Assembly: GCF_003427025.1 (NCBI RefSeq) | Contig: NZ_QVAI01000003.1 | Coordinates: 248,001 to 312,000, forward strand | DNA: 64,000 nucleotides | Direction of reading: 5' to 3' | Source of the DNA: Jiangella endophytica | GTDB lineage: Bacteria > Actinomycetota > Actinomycetes > Jiangellales > Jiangellaceae | Shown: one piece after another, positions 22,103 to 30,762 of the stretch | Numbering within the stretch: position 1 is the first letter of the stretch | Layout of the letters: each line of letters begins with the position of its first letter | Notes under the pieces: generated by a model | Seen by the model: the letters and a program-made list of their open reading frames with translations, nothing else | Databases searched by the model: none | What the model was told of the DNA's origin: nothing | Made by a program: the position numbers and the translations under genes

Positions 22103-23179
22103 GTGAGCAGCAACGCCGGGCGGTCGCGGCGCGGCCGCCCGGACGACCCCGAGCGGGCGGACGACCCTGCCCGCTCGGCCGGCCCGGACGACCGCCTGGC
22201 CGGCCTCGGCCAGCAACCGGACGTCGACCGGAGAGCGGATGTCGACCGGCCGGCGGACGTGGACCGGCCGGATGCACGTAGCCTCCCGACCGCTCGTGGC
22301 TCCCATCGGGGTGGCGGCGGCGACGACAGCGGTGCTGACTTCACTGATGCCGACATCGCCGGTATCGACGCCGGCGCTGATGGCGTTGACGACGCGCGAG
22401 ATCGGGTCAGCACCGGCGTCGGCGATGTGCACCGGCGACCCGCGGCCGGCCGCCGTGAACCCGATCTCGGCGGTGTCCGAGCCGCCGACGCTGAGGGCGA
22501 GGTGGCCGAGGACCGGCCGGAACCCTTCGGTGGGCCGGCATCCGACGGCGGCCCCGTGCGACGCCGGCCGCGGGGGCGCCGGAGCGAGACCGGCACCGGC
22601 ACCGGCGTCACCCGTGGCCGTCGCGGTCGCGGCGGTTCCGGCGGTGAGCCGGGGCCTGAGCTCGATCCTGACGCCGATCCGGAGTCGGTGGCGCGGACGG
22701 TCGCGCTGAACCGGCTGTCGGCCGCGCCGCAGACCCGAGCGCAGCTCGATGCCGCGATGGCGCGCAAGGGCGTACCCGAAGAGGTCCGCGACGGCGTGCT
22801 GGACCGCTTCACCGACGTCGGCCTGGTCGACGACGCGGCCTATGCGCGAGCGTGGGTCGAGTCCCGGCACGCTGGCCGAGGCCTGGCCCGCCGCGCGCTC
22901 GGCTACGAGCTGCGCAAACGCGGCGTCGAGCCCGCCGTCGCCGACGATGCCGTCGAGACGGTCGATCCCGAGCAGGAGGAGGCGACCGCAAGGGCGCTCG
23001 TCGCCGCGCGGCTGCCGAGCACCCGGCGCCTCGAACCGGTCGCCCGCACTCGCCGGCTCACCGGACTGCTCGCGCGCAAGGGCTACCCGCCCGGCCTCGC
23101 CTTCCGGGTCGTCCGCGAAGCCCTCGAGTCCGACGGCGTCGACGGCATGGACCTCCCCGACGACTTCCTCGCCGACTGA
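22103..23179 (+). CDS. recX: RecA regulator RecX with long N-terminal extension
   Basis: RecX modulates RecA filaments. The C-terminal 170 or so residues are a complete RecX with three helical repeats, for example ALNRLSAAPQTRAQLDAAMARKG, RRALGYELRKRGVEPAVAD, and RLTGLLARKGYPPGLAFRVV. From GTG 22103 the protein is 358 residues, so about 185 residues precede the RecX fold. They are Asp/Arg/Gly/Pro-rich and predicted disordered, and include near-repeats of DVDRPAD. Typical RecX is 150-270 residues. The frame is also open into recA, but the first start codons after the recA stop are GTGs at 22100 and 22103. No clear ribosome binding site is visible, so translation is probably coupled to recA. 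Confidence 0.85.
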   Translation: MSSNAGRSRRGRPDDPERADDPARSAGPDDRLAGLGQQPDVDRRADVDRPADVDRPDARSLPTARGSHRGGGGDDSGADFTDADIAGIDAGADGVDDARDRVSTGVGDVHRRPAAGRREPDLGGVRAADAEGEVAEDRPEPFGGPASDGGPVRRRPRGRRSETGTGTGVTRGRRGRGGSGGEPGPELDPDADPESVARTVALNRLSAAPQTRAQLDAAMARKGVPEEVRDGVLDRFTDVGLVDDAAYARAWVESRHAGRGLARRALGYELRKRGVEPAVADDAVETVDPEQEEATARALVAARLPSTRRLEPVARTRRLTGLLARKGYPPGLAFRVVREALESDGVDGMDLPDDFLAD

Positions 23180-23346
23180 CTCCGCCCGCCCTGCGGGGTG
23201 ACGATGAGTGATGCGACCTGACCCCGCTCGGCCCTCAGAGCGACGGCCGCCTGCGGCCTGACCCCGCTTGCGGCAAACGTCGGAACGACCCCCCACATCA
23301 CCCAGCCGCCGATGACGGGGGATCCCGGAGACCCATGATCGTCGGC

Positions 23347-23384
23347 GATCACCGGTGCCAGAACACCAGCGAACGCCGGTGATC
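23347..23384. terminator. Inverted repeat downstream of recX
   Basis: GATCACCGG (23347-23355) pairs with CCGGTGATC (23376-23384) around a 20-base loop. It is the first of two hairpins after recX and may end recA-recX transcription, though no T-tract follows. Confidence 0.4.
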
Positions 23385-23408
23385 ATCTGGTCGCCCGAGG
23401 AGCTGCCC

Positions 23409-23461
23409 GTTGATCATGATCCCTCGCGGTCGCTGACACGCCGCGACCGCACATGATCAAC
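23409..23461. terminator. Bipartite hairpin with GTTGATCATG arms
   Basis: GTTGATCATG (23409-23418) pairs with CATGATCAAC (23452-23461). Inside it, GCGGTCG (23426-23432) pairs with CGACCGC (23444-23450). It may act as a transcription terminator or a dispersed intergenic repeat; similar arms occur elsewhere in the window. Confidence 0.5.
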
Positions 23462-23653
23462 GGCCAGGACCGAGCCGGCCGCGAAGCGGGGCGAACGGGC
23501 GGACGTCGACGGCTGATTCGCATCGTCGCAGCGCACAGGCGCAAAACGCGGCGTGGCACGCGTTCGCGCTGCTTGACCGTGTGTACACCCTTACGTAACC
23601 TCAACTCCAAAGGTGGAGAACAACTCCGCGACCGCGGATCGGACATAGTGAAC

Positions 23654-23740
23654 ATGGCAATGCTCGACACCACAGCACCGTCGAGGCCGGCGCAGGGCAG
23701 GCCGAAAGGGCTGGTCGAGGCGTGCATGCCGCAGCGTTGA
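23654..23740 (+). CDS. Possible 28-residue leader peptide upstream of rny
   Basis: A short open frame starts ATG-GCA-ATG-CTC and ends with TGA at 23738-23740, encoding MAMLDTTAPSRPAQGRPKGL plus eight more residues. Its last codons form the left arm of a perfect hairpin whose loop contains the stop codon. This arrangement could couple translation of a leader to folding upstream of rny. The ribosome binding site is weak and an in-frame GTG at 23648 is an alternative start. It may equally be chance. Confidence 0.25.
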   Translation: MAMLDTTAPSRPAQGRPKGLVEACMPQR

Positions 23741-23750
23741 TGCGGCATGC
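23724..23750 (+). promoter_or_regulatory. Hairpin in the rny leader region
   Basis: GCATGCCGCA (23724-23733) and TGCGGCATGC (23741-23750) form a perfect 10-bp stem with a seven-base loop, 110 bp before the rny ATG. It could be an RNase processing or attenuation element; RNase Y genes are often autoregulated at the RNA level. Confidence 0.4.
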
Positions 23751-23859
23751 CGGTGGTCCGAGAGGCTCGCGCCGTCCGCGGTGCGGGCGCGGTCGTGGTG
23801 CGGTTCCCGCCAGCAGCCGATCTGCCTGCGCAGATCGCCATATGTGAGGGAGCCCGTCG

Positions 23860-25494
23860 ATGAACACCGGAACGGCAATTCTGCTGGTCGGACTGGTGGT
23901 CGTGGCGCTACTGGCTGTAGCGCTCTACGCCTTGTTCAGTCGGCTCCGCGGCGTCGAGGGCACGCGCGCCAACTCCGCTGAGCTGTTCGCACAGATCGAA
24001 GCCGATTCCATGCGGCTACGGTCGACGGCCCAGAGTGAGGCCGATGACGTCCGGGCGAAGGCCCGGCGCGACGTCGAGGAACTGCGCGCGACCGCCGCCA
24101 CCGAAGCCGCCGAGCTGAAGACCCGCGCCACCGCCGAGGCCGAGAAGGCCCGCGAGCGCGCCGACCAGGCCGGCGCCGACCTGCGAGAGCAGCGCGCCGA
24201 CCTCGACCGCCGCGAGCAGCGGCTGGTCGAACGCGAGGAACGCGTCACGGCCGACACCCAGTCGCTGGAGGAGCGGTTGCGCGAGGTCGAGACGCAGGCC
24301 ACCGAGATCGCCGGCCGCACCGAGGAATTGACCGCACTGGAGGCCGAGCGCCGCGCCGTCCTCGAACGCACCGCGCAGCTGACCGCCGAGCAGGCCAAGG
24401 CCGAACTCGTCGCCGCCGTCGAGGACGAGGCCAAGCGCGCCGCCGTCATGCGGGTGCGCGACATCGAGAAGGAAGCCAACGAGAACGGCCAGGCCCGCGC
24501 GCGCGAGATCATCACGCTCGCCATCCAGCGGCTCGCCTCGGAGCAGACGGCCGAGTCCGTCGTGTCGGTGCTGCACCTGCCCGGCGACGAGATGAAGGGC
24601 CGCATCATCGGCCGCGAGGGCCGCAACATCCGTGCGTTCGAGCAGGTCACCGGCGTGAACCTGATCATCGACGACACACCCGAGGCGGTGCTGCTGTCCT
24701 GCTTCGACCCCGTCCGCCGCGAGGTGGCGAGGCTGACGCTCGAGGAGCTGGTGCTGGACGGGCGCATCCACCCGCACCGCATCGAGGAGCAGTACGAGAA
24801 GAGCAAGGCCGAGGTCGAGGCGCTGTGCGTGCGCGCCGGCGAGGACGCGCTGGTCGAGGTCGGCGTCACCGACATGCACCCCGACCTCGTCTCGCTGCTG
24901 GGCCGGCTGCGGTACCGGACGTCGTACGGGCAGAACGTGCTCAAGCACCTCATCGAGTCCGCCCACCTGGCCGGCATGATGGCCGGCGAGCTGGGCCTCG
25001 ACATCAAGCTGACGAAGCGGTGCGCGCTGCTGCACGACATCGGCAAGGCGCTCACCCACGAGGTCGACGGCAGCCACGCGCTCATCGGCGCCGAGATCGC
25101 CCGCCGCTACGGCGAGAACGACGACGTCGTGCACGCCATCGAGGCGCACCACAACGAGGTCGAGCTGCGCACCGTCGAGGCCGTCCTCACCCAGGCCGCC
25201 GACGCCATCTCGGGTGGCCGCCCGGGCGCCCGCCGCGAGTCGCTGGAGGCGTACGTCAAGCGGCTGGAGCGGCTGGAGGAGATCTCGATGAGCCACGACG
25301 GCGTCGAGAAGGTCTTCGCCATGCAGGCCGGCCGCGAGGTGCGGGTCATGGTGCTGCCCGACGTCGTCGACGACATCCAGGCGCAGGTGCTGGCCCGCGA
25401 CATCGCCAAGCAGGTGGAAGAGGAACTGACCTACCCCGGTCAGATCCGCATCACCGTCGTCCGCGAGTCCCGGTCGACCGAGTTCGCCCGCTGA
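23860..25494 (+). CDS. rny: Ribonuclease Y
   Basis: RNase Y is a membrane-anchored endoribonuclease that starts mRNA decay. The 544-residue protein has a single N-terminal transmembrane helix (about 5-26) and a long charged coiled coil (about 35-220). A KH domain follows with GRIIGREGRNIR near residue 248, then an HD domain whose metal site is in LLHDIGKALTHEVDGSHA (His392-Asp393), and a C-terminal domain. Domain order and length match the family. Its position after recX is conserved in actinobacteria. The ATG is preceded by GTGAGGGAGCC, a reasonable ribosome binding site. Confidence 0.95.
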   Translation: MNTGTAILLVGLVVVALLAVALYALFSRLRGVEGTRANSAELFAQIEADSMRLRSTAQSEADDVRAKARRDVEELRATAATEAAELKTRATAEAEKARERADQAGADLREQRADLDRREQRLVEREERVTADTQSLEERLREVETQATEIAGRTEELTALEAERRAVLERTAQLTAEQAKAELVAAVEDEAKRAAVMRVRDIEKEANENGQARAREIITLAIQRLASEQTAESVVSVLHLPGDEMKGRIIGREGRNIRAFEQVTGVNLIIDDTPEAVLLSCFDPVRREVARLTLEELVLDGRIHPHRIEEQYEKSKAEVEALCVRAGEDALVEVGVTDMHPDLVSLLGRLRYRTSYGQNVLKHLIESAHLAGMMAGELGLDIKLTKRCALLHDIGKALTHEVDGSHALIGAEIARRYGENDDVVHAIEAHHNEVELRTVEAVLTQAADAISGGRPGARRESLEAYVKRLERLEEISMSHDGVEKVFAMQAGREVRVMVLPDVVDDIQAQVLARDIAKQVEEELTYPGQIRITVVRESRSTEFAR

Positions 25495-25527
25495 GGAAGG
25501 CCTGAGGCCGGCCGGGAACTGCGGACG

Positions 25528-26406
25528 TCAGACGGAGATGCCGGTGGCGGTCGTGCCGCCGATGGCCGCGTCGTCGGCCTTGGCCACGCCACCGGCAGCC
25601 TTCGCCGTGCCACGCCGCTCCAGGTAGACCGCGAGCCGCGAGAGCGTGAAGTTGACGGCGATGTAGATGGCCGCGCCGACGACGAAGAACTGGAACCAGT
25701 AGCGCTGGCCGAAGAACTGCGTGTTCAGCTGCAGCCGCCGTAGCAGCTCCGCGTAGCCGATGATGAACCCGAGCGACGTGTCCTTGAGCAGCACCACCAG
25801 CTGGCTGACCAGCGACGGCAGCATGCGGCGAATGGCCTGGGGGAGCAGCACGGTGAACAGCGTCTGCCACCGGCTCAGCCCGATCGCGTAGCTGGCCTCG
25901 GACTGGCCCTTCGGCAGCGACACGATGCCGGCCCGCAGGATCTCGGCGAAGATCGCGCTGTTGTAGATGACCAGGCCGAACACGACGCCCCAGAAGATCG
26001 GCAGGCCGACCGCGATGACGCCGAAGAACATCAGCAGCACGACCGGCAGGCCGCGGAAGAACTCGATGACCGTCGTGACGGGCCAGCGCACCCAGCGCGT
26101 CCCCGCCATCCGCAGCACCGCGAGCAGCACGCCCAGCGCCAGCGCGATGACGGCGGCGATGCCCGCCGCCCGCAGCGTCGCGCCCAGACCGTCGATCAGC
26201 AGCGAGCGCCACACGTCGCTCGCGCTCTGGCCGAGCGGCGGTTCGGTGAAGATCTGCCAGCGTTCCGGTTCCCACTGGCCGCGGGAGTCGAGCTGCCGGT
26301 AGGCGAGGTACAGCAGGCCGAGCACGAACAGGGCGCCGACGACCGACCACACCATGGTGCGGCGGCGGGTGCGCGGGCCGGGGGCGTCGTACAGGATGGA
26401 GCTCAT
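25528..26406 (-). CDS. gluD: Glutamate-type ABC transporter permease GluD
   Basis: A 292-residue polar amino acid permease. It has an early transmembrane helix (about 17-35), a periplasmic-side loop, and a His/Glu/Gln-type inner-membrane domain. The EAA loop reads SLPKGQSEASYAIGLSRWQ. The C-terminal extension is Ala/Gly-rich. ATG 26406 overlaps the stop of gluC as ATGA; the frame stays open upstream inside gluC but that part is not GluD-like. It is the last gene of gluABCD. Amino acid specificity is inferred from the gluABCD order next to the rny/miaB block, where actinobacterial glutamate uptake operons lie. Confidence 0.88.
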   Translation of the reverse strand: MSSILYDAPGPRTRRRTMVWSVVGALFVLGLLYLAYRQLDSRGQWEPERWQIFTEPPLGQSASDVWRSLLIDGLGATLRAAGIAAVIALALGVLLAVLRMAGTRWVRWPVTTVIEFFRGLPVVLLMFFGVIAVGLPIFWGVVFGLVIYNSAIFAEILRAGIVSLPKGQSEASYAIGLSRWQTLFTVLLPQAIRRMLPSLVSQLVVLLKDTSLGFIIGYAELLRRLQLNTQFFGQRYWFQFFVVGAAIYIAVNFTLSRLAVYLERRGTAKAAGGVAKADDAAIGGTTATGISV

Positions 26407-27053
26407 CGGGCGAACGCCACCTTCCGCTCGACGTATCCGGCGAGGATTCCGGCCGGAATGGTGATGATCAGGTAGAAGGCCGCAATGCCGATCAGCACGG
26501 GGATGATGTCGGCCGGGTGCGCATTGGTGAGCTGCCGGGCGACGCCGAACAGCTCGGCGACGAAGAAGCCGCCGGCGACGGAGCTGTTCTTCGTCAATGC
26601 GATGAAGATGTTGATCAGCGGCGGGACCACCGTGCGGAACGCCTGCGGCAGCACCACCAGCCGCAGCGTCTGCGGGAACGTCAGCCCGATGGCGCGCGAC
26701 GCCTCGGCCTGGCCCAGTCCGACGCTGTTGATGCCCGACCGCACCGCCTCGCACACGAACGCCGCCGTGTAGACCGACAGCGCCACCACCGCGGGGGCGA
26801 AGAAGTCCGACGGCGTCCAGCCCAGCTGCGGCGCCACGAACACGAAGAAGATGAAGACCAGCGTCAGCGGGGTGTTCCGCACGATCTCGACGTACACCGT
26901 GCCGAACCAGCGCAGCGTCGGCACCGGCGACACCCGGAAGGCACCGAGGATCGTCCCCACCACCAGCGCGATGACGGCGGACAGCAGGGTGAGCGCGAGC
27001 GTGGTGGTGAACCCCTCCCAGTACAGCGGGAGCTCGTCGATCACGGTGTCCAT
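26403..27053 (-). CDS. gluC: Glutamate-type ABC transporter permease GluC
   Basis: A 216-residue permease with about five transmembrane segments. The EAA motif is in NSVGLGQAEASRAIGLTFPQ, and an FFAPAVVALSVYTAAFVCEAVRSGIN segment matches the HisM/GlnP family. It pairs with GluD in the membrane channel. It is separated from gluB by an 82-bp gap holding a strong hairpin, and is coupled to gluD by ATGA overlap. Confidence 0.9.
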   Translation of the reverse strand: MDTVIDELPLYWEGFTTTLALTLLSAVIALVVGTILGAFRVSPVPTLRWFGTVYVEIVRNTPLTLVFIFFVFVAPQLGWTPSDFFAPAVVALSVYTAAFVCEAVRSGINSVGLGQAEASRAIGLTFPQTLRLVVLPQAFRTVVPPLINIFIALTKNSSVAGGFFVAELFGVARQLTNAHPADIIPVLIGIAAFYLIITIPAGILAGYVERKVAFAR

Positions 27054-27086
27054 CTGGCAGCCCTTCTCGGACGGTCGGACTCAGAA

Positions 27087-27125
27087 CGGATGGACCGCCG
27101 CCCGTCGTGGGCGGCGGTCCATCCG
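27087..27125 (-). promoter_or_regulatory. Strong hairpin between gluB and gluC
   Basis: CGGATGGACCGCCGCCC (27087-27103) is perfectly complementary to 27109-27125 around a five-base loop, giving a 17-bp stem. In the gluABCD transcript it follows the gluB stop and precedes the gluC start. It probably stabilises the gluAB part or partly stops transcription, so the binding protein is made in excess of permeases. Confidence 0.75.
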
Positions 27126-27135
27126 ATACGGGCCG

Positions 27136-28035
27136 TCAGTAGCGGTCGACCTGCGGCGGCTCCGGCGTGTCGAGGACCGCGCCCGCGGTCGCCTCCCACG
27201 CCTCGGCCCAGCGGCCGTCCTCGTAGGCGGCCTCGAGCACGTCGTTGATCCAGTTGCGGAACTCGGTGTTGCCGTGCTCGAGCCCGATGCCGTAGGGCTC
27301 CTCGGTGAACGGGTCGCCGACGAGCTTGAACTCGCCCGGGTTCTGGTCGACGAAGCCCGACAGGATGACGTTGTCGGTGGTGACGGCGTCGACCTGACCG
27401 TTGCGCAGCGGCTCCAGGCAGTCGGAGTAGGCGCCGGTCGGGAACAGCTCGGCCTCGGGGTAGTTGGTGCGGATGTTCTCGGCCGGCGTCGAGCCCTCGA
27501 CGGAGCAGACGCGGCGGCCGGCGAGGTCGTCGGGGCCGTTGATGTCGCTGTTGTCCTCGAGCACCATGATCGTCTGACCGGCGATGAAGTACGGGCCGGC
27601 GAAGTCGACCAGTTCCTTGCGCTCGTCGTTGATCGTGTAGGTGGCCACGACGATGTCGACCTGGCCGTCCTGGATGAACGGCTCGCGGTTGGCGGAGACC
27701 GTCTCGACCCAGTTGATGTTGTCTTCGCTGATGCCGAGCTCGGTGGCGATGATCTTGGCGATCTCGACGTCGAAGCCGACGGGCGTGCCGTCGGGGCCGA
27801 CCAGGCCGAACAGCGGCTGGTCGAACTTGGTGCCGACGGTGATCTCGCCGGCGTCGGCGAGCTCGGCCATGGTGCTGCCATCGGGGAAGTCGCTGGCCTC
27901 GGCGGTGGCCTCGTCGCCGCTGCCGCTGTCGTCACCGCCGTCGTCGTCGCCACAGGCGGCCAGCACGAGCGACGCGGTCAGCGCCGTCGCGGCCAGTGCG
28001 CTGAAGCGGCGCAGTCTGGGTCGGGTGGTACGCAT
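27136..28035 (-). CDS. gluB: Glutamate-type ABC transporter substrate-binding lipoprotein GluB
   Basis: A 299-residue family-3 solute-binding protein. It has a lipoprotein signal with lipobox VLAAC (Cys27), then an acidic linker, then the binding domain starting at ITVGTKFDQPLFGLVGPDG. The conserved GFDVEIAKIIATELG and VDIVVATYTINDERKELVDFA stretches are typical of glutamate/glutamine/aspartate binders. It lies in the second position of gluABCD, between the ATPase and a strong hairpin. It would be attached outside the membrane and feed GluC/GluD. Confidence 0.92.
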   Translation of the reverse strand: MRTTRPRLRRFSALAATALTASLVLAACGDDDGGDDSGSGDEATAEASDFPDGSTMAELADAGEITVGTKFDQPLFGLVGPDGTPVGFDVEIAKIIATELGISEDNINWVETVSANREPFIQDGQVDIVVATYTINDERKELVDFAGPYFIAGQTIMVLEDNSDINGPDDLAGRRVCSVEGSTPAENIRTNYPEAELFPTGAYSDCLEPLRNGQVDAVTTDNVILSGFVDQNPGEFKLVGDPFTEEPYGIGLEHGNTEFRNWINDVLEAAYEDGRWAEAWEATAGAVLDTPEPPQVDRY

Positions 28036-28064
28036 GGAGTTTCTCCTCTGGTTGCTTCGGCGTC

Positions 28065-28820
28065 TCAGTGCGTGAGGATCTTGCTGAGGAAGTCGCGGGC
28101 CCGGTCGCTCTGGGCGTTCGTGAAGAACTCCTCCGGGGTGGCCTCCTCGACGATGCTGCCGGCGTCCATGAAAACGACGCGGTTGGCGGCCCGCCGCGCG
28201 AAGCCCATCTCGTGCGTGACGACGATCATCGTCATGCCGTCGTGGGCGAGGGTGGTCATGACGTCGAGCACCTCGTTGATCATCTCCGGGTCGAGCGCGG
28301 AGGTGGGCTCGTCGAACAGCATGACCTTGGGCTTCATGGCCAGCGCCCGGGCGATGGCGACGCGCTGCTGCTGACCGCCGGACAACTGGGCGGGCAGCTT
28401 GCCGGCCTGGTCGGCGACGCCGACGCGGTCGAGCAGCTCCATCGCCGTCTTCTCCGCCTCGGACCTCTTCACGCCCTTGGCCTTCGTCGGCCCGAGCGTG
28501 ACGTTCTGCAGCACGGTCTTGTGCGCGAACAGGTTGAACGCCTGGAACACCATGCCGACGTCGGCGCGCAGCCGGGCCAGCGCCTTGCCCTCGGCGGGCA
28601 GCGGCTGGCCGTCGACGGTGATGGTGCCGGAGTCGATGGTCTCCAGACGGTTGATGGTCCGGCAGAGCGTCGACTTGCCCGACCCGGACGGGCCGATGAC
28701 GACGACCACCTCGCCGCGGGTGACGCTCAGATCGATGTCGCGGAGCACGTGCAGAGCGCCGAAGTGCTTGTTGACGCCGCTCAGCTCGACCAGCGGCCCG
28801 CCGGCCGGCTCGCCGCTCAT
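28065..28820 (-). CDS. gluA: Glutamate-type ABC transporter ATP-binding protein GluA
   Basis: A 251-residue GlnQ-like ATPase. Walker [20 protein letters not shown]-loop [21 protein letters not shown], signature [15 protein letters not shown], Walker [16 protein letters not shown], and switch-His [10 protein letters not shown] are all intact. It is the first gene of gluABCD, 30 bp before gluB. The start ATG at 28820 sits 330 bp from the divergent carboxypeptidase gene, so the operon promoter lies in that gap. Confidence 0.93.
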   Translation of the reverse strand: MSGEPAGGPLVELSGVNKHFGALHVLRDIDLSVTRGEVVVVIGPSGSGKSTLCRTINRLETIDSGTITVDGQPLPAEGKALARLRADVGMVFQAFNLFAHKTVLQNVTLGPTKAKGVKRSEAEKTAMELLDRVGVADQAGKLPAQLSGGQQQRVAIARALAMKPKVMLFDEPTSALDPEMINEVLDVMTTLAHDGMTMIVVTHEMGFARRAANRVVFMDAGSIVEEATPEEFFTNAQSDRARDFLSKILTH

Positions 28821-29150
28821 CGTGCGACGTCCAGGCTGCGGTTCCGGCTCATGGACTCACACCACCACCTTCACGACGTTCCCGGGACAAGCGTCAACCG
28901 TATGGCGGAGACGACCGCCTGTCATGCCCTTTGAGCTGCGGTTGAGGTCACCTCTTGGTAACGAACTGGGAACTCGTCGCGTGACCTTTCCCGGCCGTCC
29001 CGGTCACGCAGGGGCCGGGGCGGCGCCGGAACCTCAGCACCTGCTCAACACGGGTTCACCGGGCGTCCGGGCACTGCTTGCATGCGAGTGCGGGGGTCAG
29101 GAGCCAACGAGCGGCCGGGCTGCGAGGTCCGCCCCAACGAGGAGGTTTCC
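28821..29150. other. Divergent promoter region between gluABCD and a carboxypeptidase gene
   Basis: This 330-bp gap must carry the promoters of both gluA and the secreted carboxypeptidase gene. I see no recognised operator or riboswitch in it. A strong ribosome binding site AGGAGG lies at about 29140-29145 before ATG 29151. Confidence 0.5.
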
Positions 29151-30623
29151 ATGACGACGAGACGTGACCGCGTGCGCGCGGTCCTGACCGGTCTGGCGAC
29201 GGCGGCGACGACGACGGCGTTGCTGGCGAGCGCGGCGACCACGGCGACGGCCGCCGAGGAGCCACCGCGGACCGGGTTCGAGCTGCGGGGCGGCGAGAGC
29301 TGGACGACGTTCGACGAGGAGCAGGCCTACCTGGAGCAGCTCGACGCGCTGACGGACCGGCTCGACATCGAGCAGTTCGGCAGCACGCTGCAGGGCCGGC
29401 CGTTGCACCTGGCCCGCATCGGCAACCCGGCGCCACCGGAGGTCGACGAGCTGGACGGCACCAAGACGGTGTTCATCGTATGCAGCCAGCACGGCAACGA
29501 GCCGGCGCCGCGGGAGATGTGCCTGCAGGAGATCCGCGACCTGGCGCTCACCGACGACCCGGAGCTGCTGGAGTTCCTGCGGACGACGACGGTGCTCGTG
29601 GTGCCGACGGCGAACCCGGACGGACGCGAGGCGAACACCCGCGGCAACTCGAACGGCACCGACGTCAACCGCGACCATCACTACCTGGAGGAGCTGGAGT
29701 CGCAGGCGATCGGCCGTGTCCTGCGCGATGTGCGGCCCACCATCTCGTGGGACGCGCACGAGATGGGCTCGCGGACGCTGGACTTCGCCATGCTGTGGCC
29801 GCGCAACCTCAACGTCGACGACCCGCTGCGGGCGCTCTCCGGCGAGCTGGCGCAGAGCATGCGCGACGTGCTCGAGGACGAGGACTACGTGGTCGACTGG
29901 TACACGTCCAGCACGGAGGGCGACGAGCGGATCTTCCGCAACGTCGCCGGCCTGCGGGGCGGAGTCGGCCTGCTGACGGAGAGCAGCACGGCCAACCCGC
30001 CGCTGGAGCGGGTCCGCATGCAGGAGCTCGGGTTCTACTCGACGCTGGACTTCGCCATCGAGAACGGCGACGGGGTGCAGGAGTCCATCGCGGCGGCCCG
30101 GGCCCACGAGCTGGTCAAGGGCGCATCGGGCGCGCCGGTCTTCTGGGGCGGCCAGGACAACCGGCCGCCGGCCCCGGACGAGATCCTGGCGCCGGCCGCC
30201 TGCGCGTACGTCCTCACCGACGACCAGCTGGCCGCGACCGAGCTGCACCGCGACCTGTTCCGGGTCGAGTCCTACGCCTCCGGACGCGGTTTCGTGCCGA
30301 TGGCGCAGGAGGCCCGGCCGATCGTCCCGCTGCTGTTCGACGCCGACGCTCGCTACCCGATCGTCGAGGCGCGGCGGGAGTACCCGGACCTGCGCGGCAC
30401 CGTCGTCGTCGGTGACGTCGACAGCGGTGTCCCGAACGCCACGCTCGCCGACGGCTGCACCGTCAACAACCGGGTGCAGGACGACGTGGAGTGGGCGTCG
30501 CACGGCGCGTTCGTCCGGCACGTCACCGCCGCGGTGAACGAGCTGCGCGCGGACGGCGTGCTGACCGGTCGCGAGGGCGGCGCGATCGTCCGCGCGGCGG
30601 CAGGGTCGGCCGTCGGTCATTGA
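29151..30623 (+). CDS. Secreted M14 zinc carboxypeptidase family protein (1)
   Basis: A 490-residue M14 metallopeptidase with an N-terminal export signal (basic start, then an Ala/Thr-rich hydrophobic stretch ending near AATTATAAEE, residue 37). Zinc ligands are His114 and Glu117 in SQHGNEPAPRE and His203 in WDAHEM; Glu277 in LLTESST is the likely catalytic base. It resembles the DUF2817/M14 succinylglutamate-desuccinylase-like branch more than classical pancreatic carboxypeptidases, so trimming of peptides or N-acyl amino acids is possible. It has its own promoter and a terminator hairpin after the stop. It is divergent from the glutamate transporter operon. Confidence 0.85.
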   Translation: MTTRRDRVRAVLTGLATAATTTALLASAATTATAAEEPPRTGFELRGGESWTTFDEEQAYLEQLDALTDRLDIEQFGSTLQGRPLHLARIGNPAPPEVDELDGTKTVFIVCSQHGNEPAPREMCLQEIRDLALTDDPELLEFLRTTTVLVVPTANPDGREANTRGNSNGTDVNRDHHYLEELESQAIGRVLRDVRPTISWDAHEMGSRTLDFAMLWPRNLNVDDPLRALSGELAQSMRDVLEDEDYVVDWYTSSTEGDERIFRNVAGLRGGVGLLTESSTANPPLERVRMQELGFYSTLDFAIENGDGVQESIAAARAHELVKGASGAPVFWGGQDNRPPAPDEILAPAACAYVLTDDQLAATELHRDLFRVESYASGRGFVPMAQEARPIVPLLFDADARYPIVEARREYPDLRGTVVVGDVDSGVPNATLADGCTVNNRVQDDVEWASHGAFVRHVTAAVNELRADGVLTGREGGAIVRAAAGSAVGH

Positions 30624-30644
30624 TCCGGAGTCACCCGTCGAGTC

Positions 30645-30683
30645 GCTGGACGCCGCCGAGATCGCAGCTCGGTGGCGTCCAGC
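30645..30683 (+). terminator. Hairpin terminator after the first carboxypeptidase
   Basis: GCTGGACGCCGCCGAG (30645-30660) pairs with 30668-30683 with a single G-U pair and a seven-base loop. It lies 22 bases after the stop and before the two-component system promoter. Confidence 0.75.
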
Positions 30684-30712
30684 TCTGTCACGACCACTGT
30701 CAGGTGGCGTGT

Positions 30713-30741
30713 GATATGGCATTATTTGCCGCATATCACCC
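30713..30741 (+). promoter_or_regulatory. AT-rich dyad upstream of the response regulator
   Basis: GTGATATG (30713-30720) and CATATCAC (30734-30741) form an 8-bp inverted repeat around an AT-rich 13-base centre (ATTATTT), 22 bp before the response-regulator ATG. It is one of the most AT-rich spots here. It is a plausible promoter/operator, perhaps for autoregulation. Confidence 0.5.
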
Positions 30742-30762
30742 CGATCCCCGGAGCGTGAATCC

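Larger units (their letters stand above)
23180..23859. other. Intergenic region between recX and rny with three hairpins
   Basis: The 680 bases contain no convincing long gene. They hold two TGATC-containing inverted repeats just after recX, a possible 28-codon open frame with an overlapping hairpin, and presumably the rny promoter. A small CTCCAAAGGTGGAG dyad lies at about 23606-23619. Confidence 0.6.

Noticed and set aside
23180-23650. A protein gene between recX and rny
   Set aside because: Frames are short, overlap the hairpins, and lack ribosome binding sites; only the 28-codon frame was kept, at low confidence.
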